Source: Gemmatimonadaceae bacterium (GTDB lineage Bacteria > Gemmatimonadota > Gemmatimonadetes > Gemmatimonadales > Gemmatimonadaceae). From it: a DNA stretch of 64,000 bases. The stretch is taken from positions 1-64,000 of the forward strand of contig JADLCY010000012.1 of the NCBI GenBank assembly GCA_020846935.1, written 5' to 3'. Both the position numbers and the translations under genes were made by a program. The notes beneath the pieces were generated by a model, which worked only from the letters and a program-made list of their open reading frames with translations, had not been told where the DNA came from and ran no database searches. Positions 53,994 through 64,000 of this stretch are shown piece after piece. The first letter of the stretch is position 1. Every line of letters begins with the position of its first letter.

Positions 53994-54434
53994 ATGACCA
54001 AACTTCGCGCATCCGTCGTCCTCCTTCTCGCGCTGTCGTCGGCCTGCAGTCACCAGAGTCCTGAGCCGACTGCCACCGCGGAGTATTCACTGTTGCAGGC
54101 CGGCGACTCGGTTCCGTTGCCGCTTGGGCGGGAAGTGCAGGTCGGCGAAGTCCTCATGGTGCTCTCGGACGTTCCGTCGGAGTCCCGCTGTCCGGCCAAT
54201 GCCATTTGTGTGTGGGCGGGCGACGCCGTCGCGGCCATCACGGTGCACCCGCCCTGTTTCAGGCAAGGCTGCAAGGCGCCATCAACAAACCTGGCGTTGC
54301 ATACGCATCTCGAACCGCGCGCCGGGCAGGCATGGGGCCACACGGTACGGCTCGTGGCCCTCACCCCGTATCCGATCGATGGGCAGCCAAGGGAGAAGTC
54401 GCGGTACACCGCCTGGGTGCGCGTGACCAGATAG
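53994..54434 (+). CDS. small lipoprotein of unknown function
   Basis: A 146-residue lipoprotein: the leader MTKLRASVVLLLALSSAC ends in a lipobox. The mature domain is beta-rich with SRCPANAICVWAGDAVAAI, a Cys pair pattern common in a family of small secreted proteins, followed by C...C (PPCFRQGC). No function known. Two 12-bp direct repeats lie upstream near 53802-53831. Confidence 0.75.
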   Translation: MTKLRASVVLLLALSSACSHQSPEPTATAEYSLLQAGDSVPLPLGREVQVGEVLMVLSDVPSESRCPANAICVWAGDAVAAITVHPPCFRQGCKAPSTNLALHTHLEPRAGQAWGHTVRLVALTPYPIDGQPREKSRYTAWVRVTR

Positions 54435-54585
54435 GGAGCGGACCGTGGCGGATGCTGCGCGGGCAAACATATCGCCATCGCGGTCAGTCGCCGCCCGCCG
54501 AGCGTCGCGGTTCGAACAACGGAGACGTGCCTTCCGCATTCGAGTACCGTCTGCTGTTACCTGACGTGGCACGCTGAGCCGGCGC

Positions 54586-57084
<2,499 letters not shown>

Positions 57085-57377
57085 ACGCTCATCAAGACCC
57101 GCCGAGTTGGCCCGGCACGCCCTGGTCCAGCGCTACACCCTTTGCTCGGGCACTGCGGTCTCGCGGGAATCGTCCCGAGCTCGAGCCCCCGGTTCTGCGG
57201 TGATCGTCCCGCCTGCCCACGCCTCATCACGCGCCAATGCGTGGCGTCACAACACACGAATCCCGCGGTGCGCGACGCGGGTCAAACACCCATCGAACGG
57301 GAAACCCGCATCGCCAAACCGTCGTACGGCCGCGGGTGTCCAACCACCGTTTCACCGCTTCCGCGAGCGACGCCCCC

Positions 57378-57776
57378 ATGTTGATCCCCGTCCATCTCAC
57401 CGACCTCCAGCTCGCGATCGTGCGTCTCCTGTGGACCAAGGGAGAATGCACCGTCGTCGATGTGCAGGAGGGGCTGCTGCCGGCGCGCCCCCTCGCACAA
57501 ACAACCGTGGCAACCCTGCTGACGCGTCTGGAAAAGCGGGGTGTCGTGAGTCATCGCACGGCCGGTCGGCAGTTCATCTACCGCGCCGAAGTGACCGAGC
57601 CCGAGGTGCGGCGCTCGATGGTTGGCGAACTCACCAATTCGCTCTTCGCCGGCCAGCCGACCGCGCTCATCTCGCACCTCCTGGTCGAGCGCGAACTCGG
57701 CGCCGACGAACTCGGCGAGGTCAAGCGAATGATTGCCGACGCGGAGCAGCGCACCTACCTGCCAGTCGCCTCCTGA
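57378..57776 (+). CDS. BlaI/MecI/CopY-family repressor
   Basis: A 132-residue winged-helix repressor. Pattern: LTDLQLAIVRLLWTKGECTV, the recognition-helix region QTTVATLLTRLEKRGVVSHR and the C-terminal dimerisation segment (LISHLLVERELGADELGEVK). BlaI proteins are normally paired with a BlaR1/M56 sensor protease, which is absent nearby. ATG 57378 lies in front of the conserved LTDLQ segment. Targets are unknown. Confidence 0.92.
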   Translation: MLIPVHLTDLQLAIVRLLWTKGECTVVDVQEGLLPARPLAQTTVATLLTRLEKRGVVSHRTAGRQFIYRAEVTEPEVRRSMVGELTNSLFAGQPTALISHLLVERELGADELGEVKRMIADAEQRTYLPVAS

Positions 57777-57780
57777 GCAG

Positions 57781-57810
57781 CGCCGCGCCACCGGGAACGG
57801 TGGCGCGGCG
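57781..57810 (+). terminator. hairpin after the BlaI gene
   Basis: A perfect 13-bp stem (57781-57793 with 57798-57810) closed by a GGAA (GNRA) tetraloop begins five bases after the BlaI stop. There is no U-tract. Confidence 0.7.
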
Positions 57811-58026
57811 ACAGGCGGTTCGGAGCGGGAGGCGTTCTCTGGATAGGGAGCGCACCCCTTTCTGGCGCAACAGGATCAGCGACTCTGGAGCCGCCAACCA
57901 AGAGGGGGTGCCGCGCGTGGGCCACACCCCTTGTCATTCCGGTCCGGCTCGTCACATTGGGCTCTGCCAACCGCTCCCGCCGCCTGCCCGCGGGGTACGT
58001 CGCAGCGCCTTCGCCGAACCGTCGTC

Positions 58027-59343
58027 ATGCCGTCCCGTCGCGAGTTCACCCGCACCTCCCTGGCCGCCCTTGGCGCGGCTGCGTTAGGCGGGTGGCGTGT
58101 ACCTCGAAATGGCGGGCTCGACGACAGCCGGGTCAACGGTCAACGGCTGAACGGTACGCTCACTGAGCTGGCGCGTTTTGGCGCCAACCCCCAGGGCGGG
58201 GTGAGCCGGGTTGCCTACAGCGACTTCGATCGACAGGGCCGCGAATACGCGATGGGGCTGATGCGCGCGGCGCGCCTCGACGTCCGGATAGACGCGGCGG
58301 GCAACATCTTCGGCCGGCGCGCCGGTTCCGTGGCGGGCCTCGCTCCGATCTGGTTTGGCTCCCACATCGACTCCGTTCCCGAAGGCGGCAACTACGACGG
58401 CACCGTGGGGTCGCTCTCCGCGATCGAGGTGGCGGCGACGCTGGCCGAGCGCGGTGTCACCACGCGGCACCCACTGGAGGTCGTGATCTTCCAGAACGAG
58501 GAGGGCGGCACGGTGGGCAGCCGAGCGATCACCGGGCATGTCTCGACGGCGGACCTCGCGCTGGTTTCGCGCAGCGGCAAGACGATCGGCGACGGCATCG
58601 CGTTCCTCGGCGGGAGTGTGGCGCGGCTGGCGGAGGCCGAGCGGCGGCGCGGTGAAGTCGCGGCGTACCTCGAGCTGCACATCGAGCAGGGCGGCACGCT
58701 GGAGAAGGAGCGCATCGACATCGGCGTGGTCGAGGGGATCGTCGGCATCGGCTGGTGGGACGTGACGATCGACGGCTTTGCGAACCACGCCGGGACCACG
58801 GCGATGAACGAGCGACGCGATGCCATGCTCGCCTTCGCCCGGTTCACCGACGCGGTCAACCGACTCGTCACGCGCGAGCCCGGGCGCCAGGTGGGCACGG
58901 TGGGGCGCGCGCAGGCGTTCCCCGGGGCGCCCAACGTCATACCGGGTCGCGTGATCTGTTCGCTCGAGCTGCGTGACCTCGACGACGCAAAGATCGCCCG
59001 CCTGTTCGACGCGGTACGTGGTGAGGCCGCAAAGATCGGTGAGGCGACCGGTACCACGTTCAGCTACAAGTCGACGCATGCCTCATCGGCGGCGCTGACC
59101 GACCCGGCCCTGCAGAAGATCATCGAAGCGCGGGCGAAAGGCCTGGGCTTCAGCACGAAGTACCTGCCGAGCGGCGCGGGTCATGACGCGCAGCACATGG
59201 CGACGATCTGTCCGTCGGCGATGATTTTCGTGCCGAGCGCGCGGGGGATCTCGCATGCGCCCACCGAATACACCGCGCCTGGCGACGTGACGAACGGGGC
59301 CAACGTGCTGCTGCAGACGCTCCTCGCGGTGGACGCGCGATGA
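58027..59343 (+). CDS. Tat-exported Zn-dependent M20 hydrolase (carbamoylase/allantoate type)
   Basis: A 438-residue amidase/hydantoinase-carbamoylase family enzyme. The leader PSRREFTRTSLAALGAAALGG has a twin-arginine motif, suggesting folded export. Metal and active-site motifs: FGSHIDSVPEGGNYDGTVG, NEEGGTVGSRA, ELHIEQGGTL, GFANHAGTTAMNERRDAM and PSGAGHDAQHMA, all intact. It probably hydrolyses an N-carbamoyl or ureido amide. A MarR regulator follows with an ATGA overlap. Confidence 0.93.
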   Translation: MPSRREFTRTSLAALGAAALGGWRVPRNGGLDDSRVNGQRLNGTLTELARFGANPQGGVSRVAYSDFDRQGREYAMGLMRAARLDVRIDAAGNIFGRRAGSVAGLAPIWFGSHIDSVPEGGNYDGTVGSLSAIEVAATLAERGVTTRHPLEVVIFQNEEGGTVGSRAITGHVSTADLALVSRSGKTIGDGIAFLGGSVARLAEAERRRGEVAAYLELHIEQGGTLEKERIDIGVVEGIVGIGWWDVTIDGFANHAGTTAMNERRDAMLAFARFTDAVNRLVTREPGRQVGTVGRAQAFPGAPNVIPGRVICSLELRDLDDAKIARLFDAVRGEAAKIGEATGTTFSYKSTHASSAALTDPALQKIIEARAKGLGFSTKYLPSGAGHDAQHMATICPSAMIFVPSARGISHAPTEYTAPGDVTNGANVLLQTLLAVDAR

Positions 59344-59909
59344 CCACGACCCGACGCGAGCCAGCGGCCCGTCGTCGCCTGGCGACACGGCACGCGAGCC
59401 CGTCGCCGCGCGCGCAGCAGCCCTTGCCGCTCGCGTCCACGCGCGAAGAGTCGTTTCTGTCGCTGCTGCGCACGGCGGCCGTGATGCGCCGGCCGGTGGC
59501 TCGCGTGCTCGAGGACCACGGGCTGTCGATGGCGCAATACAACGTGCTGCGCATCCTTCGTGGCGCCGGTGACGTTGGTCTGCCCACGCTCGACATCCGG
59601 GACCGCATGATCGAGGAGGCGGCCGGGATCACGCGACTCATTGACAAACTCGAGCGTGCGGGGTTCGTGAAGCGGGTGCGCGGATCGTCGACGGATCGAC
59701 GGCAGGTCTACTGCCGCGCATCCGTCGAAGGCCTGACGCTGCTCGCCACACTCGACCCGCTCGTCGCGCTTGCCATGGAGGCGTCGCTCGCCATGCTCGC
59801 CGAGCCCGATCTCCACCGGCTCGTGGATGTGCTCGATCGCGTGCGCCACGAGGCCCCGCGGGTCGCGAGCGCCTCCGACCGCCGGGCGGCCGGCGGCGAG
59901 ATCGACTGA
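59340..59909 (+). CDS. MarR-family transcriptional regulator
   Basis: A 189-residue winged-helix regulator. The DNA-binding part spans about 50-130: GLSMAQYNVLRILRGAGDVG, TRLIDKLERAGFVKR and the wing SSTDRRQVYCRAS. The first 30 residues are basic and disordered. Its ATG overlaps the hydrolase stop, so it is made from the same transcript and may regulate it. Confidence 0.92.
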   Translation: MTTTRREPAARRRLATRHASPSPRAQQPLPLASTREESFLSLLRTAAVMRRPVARVLEDHGLSMAQYNVLRILRGAGDVGLPTLDIRDRMIEEAAGITRLIDKLERAGFVKRVRGSSTDRRQVYCRASVEGLTLLATLDPLVALAMEASLAMLAEPDLHRLVDVLDRVRHEAPRVASASDRRAAGGEID

Positions 59910-59941
59910 ACGACGCGCGGCGCGCGCGGCCCATCCGGCTG

Positions 59942-61081
59942 TTGGCGACAGCCGGGCTGGCTGTTACGCTGCAGACTGGTTGCGCTGGGGATGCGGCAAG
60001 CAGGCTACCCGTGATGCACCTGACAGATAGCGCCGGCGTGCGAATCGTGGAGTATGACTCGCTGCCACGCACGCGCGCCAGCATCCGGCTCGCGGCGACT
60101 CCATCGTTCTCGATTCCAGCAGAAGAAGACACCACGAGCGAGATCGATCCCCGGCAGCCGTGGCTCGGGGCCGTCGTGCTCCCCAACGGCGTGGTGGTGC
60201 TCAACGAGAGAACTGCGCTCATCTTCTATTCCCCGGCAGGGACGTTCATTCGTCGGATTGGGCGGCGTGGCAGTGGCCCTGGGGAGTTCACTCACACGCG
60301 GGCGATATGCCTCACGCGGTCGGACTCGATCGTCGTCATTGACTACTCCGACGGTCGCGTCAGCGTGTGGGACACCGCCGGCGTGCACTCCCGATCATAC
60401 TCACGTCCGGGATCCGTTCCATACGGAGGGTGCCTGTCGGACGGTACGGTGATCATCCGAGAGGCCGCGGTGATTCCGCGTCCTGGCGATCAAGGTTACA
60501 GCACGTATGCGCACGTCAGGATGCGGCCTGATGGTAGCTGGGCCCACTTCTTCGCCCATCTGCCCGGGCCGATGTACGCTGGTCCGGTCATGCGCGAACT
60601 CTCTCTGGCGGAACGCGGCGGGGTTCTCTATGCGGGCGACGGCCGCCTTTTCCAGATCGACGGCTTCCAGCTCGATGGGATGCAGCGACTCTCCATTCGC
60701 GTGCGTGGGAACCCTCCGGCCTACACACAGGCGGAGTGGGAGCGCGACCTTCGCGCGATGATTCCCTCGAACGAGACCGGATCGCGAAGAGCCGAACACC
60801 TGGCGCGTCTCTCGGCGCTGCCCAAGCCCGACGCACTCCCGGCATTCAGGCGACTTCGCACCGACGAGGAGCATCGGCTCTGGGTACAGGACTACGCGAG
60901 GCCGTCGTTGTGGACCGTCTTCGACGCGCGAGGTGCCTTCCTCGGACGCATCGACCTTTCGTTCGTCGGTGGGACAGGCACAGAGCTGCTGTATGTCAGC
61001 GCCTCCACCGTTCTTCTGGCGACGCGGGATAGGGACGGGTTGCCGCGAATCACCGCGCGTGCGGTTGAGATCCCGCCATGA
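59942..61081 (+). CDS. 6-bladed beta-propeller lipoprotein
   Basis: A 379-residue protein with NHL-like propeller blades, including FIRRIGRRGSGPGEF, SIVVIDYSDGRVSVWD and YAGDGRLFQIDGF. A leader with lipobox LQTGC follows TTG 59942, which is used as the start; no strong ribosome site supports it. Such propellers are probably exported binding or scaffold proteins. Function unknown. Confidence 0.78.
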   Translation: MATAGLAVTLQTGCAGDAASRLPVMHLTDSAGVRIVEYDSLPRTRASIRLAATPSFSIPAEEDTTSEIDPRQPWLGAVVLPNGVVVLNERTALIFYSPAGTFIRRIGRRGSGPGEFTHTRAICLTRSDSIVVIDYSDGRVSVWDTAGVHSRSYSRPGSVPYGGCLSDGTVIIREAAVIPRPGDQGYSTYAHVRMRPDGSWAHFFAHLPGPMYAGPVMRELSLAERGGVLYAGDGRLFQIDGFQLDGMQRLSIRVRGNPPAYTQAEWERDLRAMIPSNETGSRRAEHLARLSALPKPDALPAFRRLRTDEEHRLWVQDYARPSLWTVFDARGAFLGRIDLSFVGGTGTELLYVSASTVLLATRDRDGLPRITARAVEIPP

Positions 61082-61274
61082 TGAACCAAAGCCTCGACGA
61101 ATTGTCCAATGATCACGGAAGGCCGGGGATACCGGCCTGCCCACGTCACGCCTGCTATGGAGGCCGCGGTGAGATCGACTGAACGACGCGCGTCGCGGCG
61201 AACGCGAGGCGGCCCTGGGGCGTACTAGGCGTGGCCCGGCCTCCGCCGGGGGTCACGCACTCCGCCCCACGTAG

Positions 61275-63803
61275 ATGCCGTCGTTCCGGTTCGCGCTCGC
61301 CATCGTGCTCGTCCTGCCCGCAGCGCCCACGCGCGCACAAGCGCCCGCCGGCGCCAGGCTTCGACTCCCACCAGCATCGACCGCCACCCGCGGCATTGTG
61401 GTGCGCGCCCAGCGCCCGCTGCTGATCGATGGTCGCGACGACGACGAGGTGTGGCGCTCGGCGCCGGTCATGGACCAATTCCGGCAATTCACGCCGGCAG
61501 AGGATGCCGACCCCTCGTTTCGCACCGAGATCCGCGCCGCCTGGGATGATCGCTACCTCTACGTCGTCGTGCGCGCGTTCGACCCGCACCCCGACAGCAT
61601 CGTCCGCCTGTTGTCGCGCCGTGACGTGCGCACGAACAGCGACCAGATCAAGGTGCTGATCGACGGGTACCAGGATCGACGCAACGGAATCCAGTTGATG
61701 CTGAACCCTGCCGGGGTGAAGCGCGATGCGTCGATCTATGGCGACTACGTCGAGGACATGACGTGGGACGGCATCTGGGACGGCGCCGCGCGCGTGGACT
61801 CGCTGGGCTGGGTCGCCGAGTTTGCGATTCCGTTCGGCCAGATCCGGTTCAATCCCGGACAAACCGCCTTCGGGTTCGGCGTGTGGCGAGACATTGCGCG
61901 GCTGAGCGAGCGCGTGGCTTGGCCCGCGTACCGGCAGTCGAGCCAGACGCTGGCATCCCAGCTGGGCACGCTGGAGGGCTTCGAACGCATCCGGAGAGGC
62001 AGTCGACTCGAGCTGCTGCCGTACACGGTGACGCGCAACGTGACCGAGGCGAAGGCCGAAGGCTGGTCACATCCGCAGCAGATCGCGGGCGGGTTGGACG
62101 TGAAGCTTGGCCTTGGTTCGAACCTCACGATGGATGCGACCGTGAACCCCGACTTCGGTCAGGTCGAGGTCGACCCGGCGGTGCTCAACCTCACGGCGTT
62201 CGAGATCCGGTTCGAGGAGCGCCGGCCGTTCTTTCAGGAGGGAGTGGGGCTCTTCCGCTGCGGCGGCCCCTGCGAAGGGATCTTCTATACACGTCGCATC
62301 GGACGCGCTCCGCAGCTTCGCACCTCGAGCTCGGGGTCCGGCGCCACGACGATCCTCGGCGCGGCAAAGCTGACCGGGCGCCTCGGGAAGGGAGTGTCGA
62401 TCGGCGTCGTCGAGGCGGTGACGCGTCGCGAGGTCGGCGCCGACGGTGAGACCATTGAGCCGCGCACCAACTATCTCGTGCTCCGCGCCCTCAAGGAGGC
62501 ACGCCAGGGTCGTTCGGCGTTCGGCGTGATGGCTACGGCGCTGAACCGCGACCTCGAACCCGCCACCGATCCGTTCCTTCGCCGAGATGCCTACACGCTC
62601 GTTGCGCAAGGTTACCATCGCTTTGCGCGGGAGAAATGGGAGGCGATGCTCTATACAGGCCGGAACGTGGTCCATGGTTCTGCTCAGGCGATCGCCCGGA
62701 CGCAACTGTCGCCGACGCATGCCTATCAGCGACCGGATCACGAGGAGCGCTACGACCCCACGCGCACGTCGCTCGGCGGCAGCGTGATCGGCGGGAGCCT
62801 CGCGAAGCTCGTCGGCGCCGTGCGCTACAACACATTCCTCCGCGCGGCCGGGCCAGGCCTCGAGGCGAACGACATGGGGTTCGTGCCGGTCGTGAACGAT
62901 GTTTCGTTCCGCCAGAACCTGTCTTATCAGACGCTGCGTCCCGGCGCCTTCTATCGCCGCACGTTCAGTCAGCTGAGCACCGAACAGCACTGGACGACGG
63001 GAGGCCTGCCCGCCGGATCGAGCGTGTCGGCCCACGCATCGGCCGAGTTCCTCAACTTCTGGGGTGGCGCGATCACGTGGCGCGTGGCCGACATCGGCGC
63101 GTCGCACTGCGTGGCCTGCGCACGTGGTGGGCCGGCCATTCGCCAGTCGATCAAACAGGAGCTGGACGTGAATCTCTCGGGCGACGCGCGCCGCGCGGTC
63201 GTGCCCGGCGTCGAGGTCGGTCTCAGACGCGGGGACGGGGGACGCTCGCACGGCTGGTCCGCTGGCACGAGCCTCGAAGTTCGCCTGGCGAGCCGGTTCT
63301 CGATGAGTGTGGCGCCGAACTACGAGCATCGCACGGACGACCAGCAGTGGATACGGAACTACGGCGCGCTACTCGCCGATTCCACGCACTTCACGTTTGC
63401 CCGCCTCGACCAGCGTACGCTGATGTTCACCGCGCGTGCCAACTGGACGATGTCGCCGAACCTCTCCTTTCAGCTGTATGGGCAACCGTTCGTGAGCAGC
63501 GGCGCTTTCGAGGACTGGCGGGAAGTCGCCGATGCGCGTGCTCCGACCTACGCCGAGCGCTACCGCTCATACGGCGGTGGCGCGATCCCCGAGGGTTTCA
63601 ATGTAAAGCAGTTCAACTCCAACGCGGTGATGCGCTGGGAATATCGCCCGGGCTCGACGCTGTTCGTGGTGTGGCAGCAGGGCCGACGCCAGGACGGGCA
63701 CAATGCCGGCACGTTCGAGTTTGCGCGCGACTACCGCGACCTCTTTCGCGCGCACCCCGACAACACGCTGCTGGTAAAGGTGTCCTGGTGGCTGAATCCG
63801 TGA
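61275..63803 (+). CDS. DUF5916 outer-membrane-type protein with CBM9-like domain
   Basis: An 842-residue exported protein; signal peptide ends APTRAQ. Residues about 35-210 form a carbohydrate-binding family 9-like sandwich (PLLIDGRDDDEVW, AAWDDRYLYVVVRAFDP, WVAEFAIPFGQIRF). The rest is the DUF5916 part, predicted beta-barrel, with LTMDATVNPDFGQVEVDP and FEERRPFFQEG and an aromatic C-terminal strand. It probably sits in the outer membrane. Substrate unknown. Confidence 0.87.
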   Translation: MPSFRFALAIVLVLPAAPTRAQAPAGARLRLPPASTATRGIVVRAQRPLLIDGRDDDEVWRSAPVMDQFRQFTPAEDADPSFRTEIRAAWDDRYLYVVVRAFDPHPDSIVRLLSRRDVRTNSDQIKVLIDGYQDRRNGIQLMLNPAGVKRDASIYGDYVEDMTWDGIWDGAARVDSLGWVAEFAIPFGQIRFNPGQTAFGFGVWRDIARLSERVAWPAYRQSSQTLASQLGTLEGFERIRRGSRLELLPYTVTRNVTEAKAEGWSHPQQIAGGLDVKLGLGSNLTMDATVNPDFGQVEVDPAVLNLTAFEIRFEERRPFFQEGVGLFRCGGPCEGIFYTRRIGRAPQLRTSSSGSGATTILGAAKLTGRLGKGVSIGVVEAVTRREVGADGETIEPRTNYLVLRALKEARQGRSAFGVMATALNRDLEPATDPFLRRDAYTLVAQGYHRFAREKWEAMLYTGRNVVHGSAQAIARTQLSPTHAYQRPDHEERYDPTRTSLGGSVIGGSLAKLVGAVRYNTFLRAAGPGLEANDMGFVPVVNDVSFRQNLSYQTLRPGAFYRRTFSQLSTEQHWTTGGLPAGSSVSAHASAEFLNFWGGAITWRVADIGASHCVACARGGPAIRQSIKQELDVNLSGDARRAVVPGVEVGLRRGDGGRSHGWSAGTSLEVRLASRFSMSVAPNYEHRTDDQQWIRNYGALLADSTHFTFARLDQRTLMFTARANWTMSPNLSFQLYGQPFVSSGAFEDWREVADARAPTYAERYRSYGGGAIPEGFNVKQFNSNAVMRWEYRPGSTLFVVWQQGRRQDGHNAGTFEFARDYRDLFRAHPDNTLLVKVSWWLNP

Positions 63804-63842
63804 GCCGGTGCGGTGCGATTCGCCGCACGCGGGGGCGCGCAG

Positions 63843-64000
63843 CTACTGTGCCAGGGGCGGCATGCGCGACGCCCATGGCCGAAGGCGTTCGAGCTGGCCG
63901 GCGAGTCGGTAGAGCGTCGCCTCGTCTGCAAACCGACCAGCGAATTGCACGCCGATGGGCAGGTGTTCCGCGTTCCAGCTGAGTGGCACTGACATGGCGG
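63843..64000 (-). CDS. amidase C-terminal fragment (edge-truncated)
   Basis: About 51 codons on the minus strand running off the right edge and ending at TAG 63845-63843. The peptide [20 protein letters not shown] followed by [17 protein letters not shown] is the characteristic C-terminus of the amidase-signature family. The catalytic Ser-Ser-Lys part lies outside the window. Confidence 0.88.
   Translation of the reverse strand, partial: AMSVPLSWNAEHLPIGVQFAGRFADEATLYRLAGQLERLRPWASRMPPLAQ

Overview
The window is high-GC bacterial chromosome with about 56 genes on both strands. I see no rRNA, tRNA or CRISPR array. The gene content fits Gemmatimonadota or a close soil relative: a PadR regulator coupled to a duplicated-FtsX (ADOP-type) permease, DUF6624, DUF5916 and DUF4097 secreted proteins, TonB-dependent receptors with carboxypeptidase-regulatory domains, many exported M20/M24 peptidases, and signal peptides ending in Ala-Gln. 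The phylum is inferred from gene families, not from a marker gene.

Layout. 1-5570: edge fragment, intergenic repeat pair, GGDEF diguanylate cyclase, recQ, a DUF4331 protein split into two exported halves, rsmD. 5782-13262: PadR operator/promoter, padR, ADOP permease, CPA2 antiporter, EamA transporter, exported M20 peptidase. 13482-16283: DUF4097 protein, an array of about 105-bp repeats copying the 3' end of the neighbouring class A beta-lactamase-like gene, that gene, and DoxX. 16850-22895: seven tightly packed genes for a probable membrane-linked nitrate reductase (cytochrome b with a Cys4 tail, NarB/NasC-like molybdopterin enzyme, 4x[4Fe-4S] protein, bc1-type Rieske protein, small membrane protein, HPP protein, uracil-DNA-glycosylase-like protein). 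22982-30976: GH29 alpha-L-fucosidase, Hsp20, DUF6702, TonB receptor, DUF6624 lipoprotein, acyl-ACP desaturase, HupE. 31090-35596: a Spy-like protein divergent from a large TonB receptor that ends in its own Spy-like tail. 35606-38286: an unrecognised two-gene operon. 38696-45095: NamZ-type muramidase, M20, M24, amidohydrolase, aquaporin. 45202-53749: flavin reductase, small exported proteins, B3 metallo-beta-lactamase, SIMPL, SPOR, truncated haemoglobin, S51 peptidase, LVIVD lipoprotein, DinB protein. 53994-64000: small lipoprotein, MASE1 hybrid kinase, orphan BlaI, Tat-exported M20 hydrolase with MarR, beta-propeller lipoprotein, DUF5916 protein, start-truncated amidase.

How the genes work together. 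The 16850-22895 operon looks like one electron-transfer module running from the quinone pool through cytochrome b, Rieske and Fe-S proteins to a molybdenum nitrate reductase, with HPP as a candidate nitrite carrier. Much of the rest serves scavenging: exported peptidases, muramidase, fucosidase and TonB receptors fit a heterotroph feeding on peptide and cell-wall debris.

The most unusual signals are the nitrate-type operon, the unknown 35606-38286 pair, the tandem array derived from a gene's 3' end, the TonB-Spy fusion, and the octamer CGTTAGGC. That octamer occurs 13 times, carries most or all of the in-frame TTA codons I noticed, and spans the stop codon of four genes.
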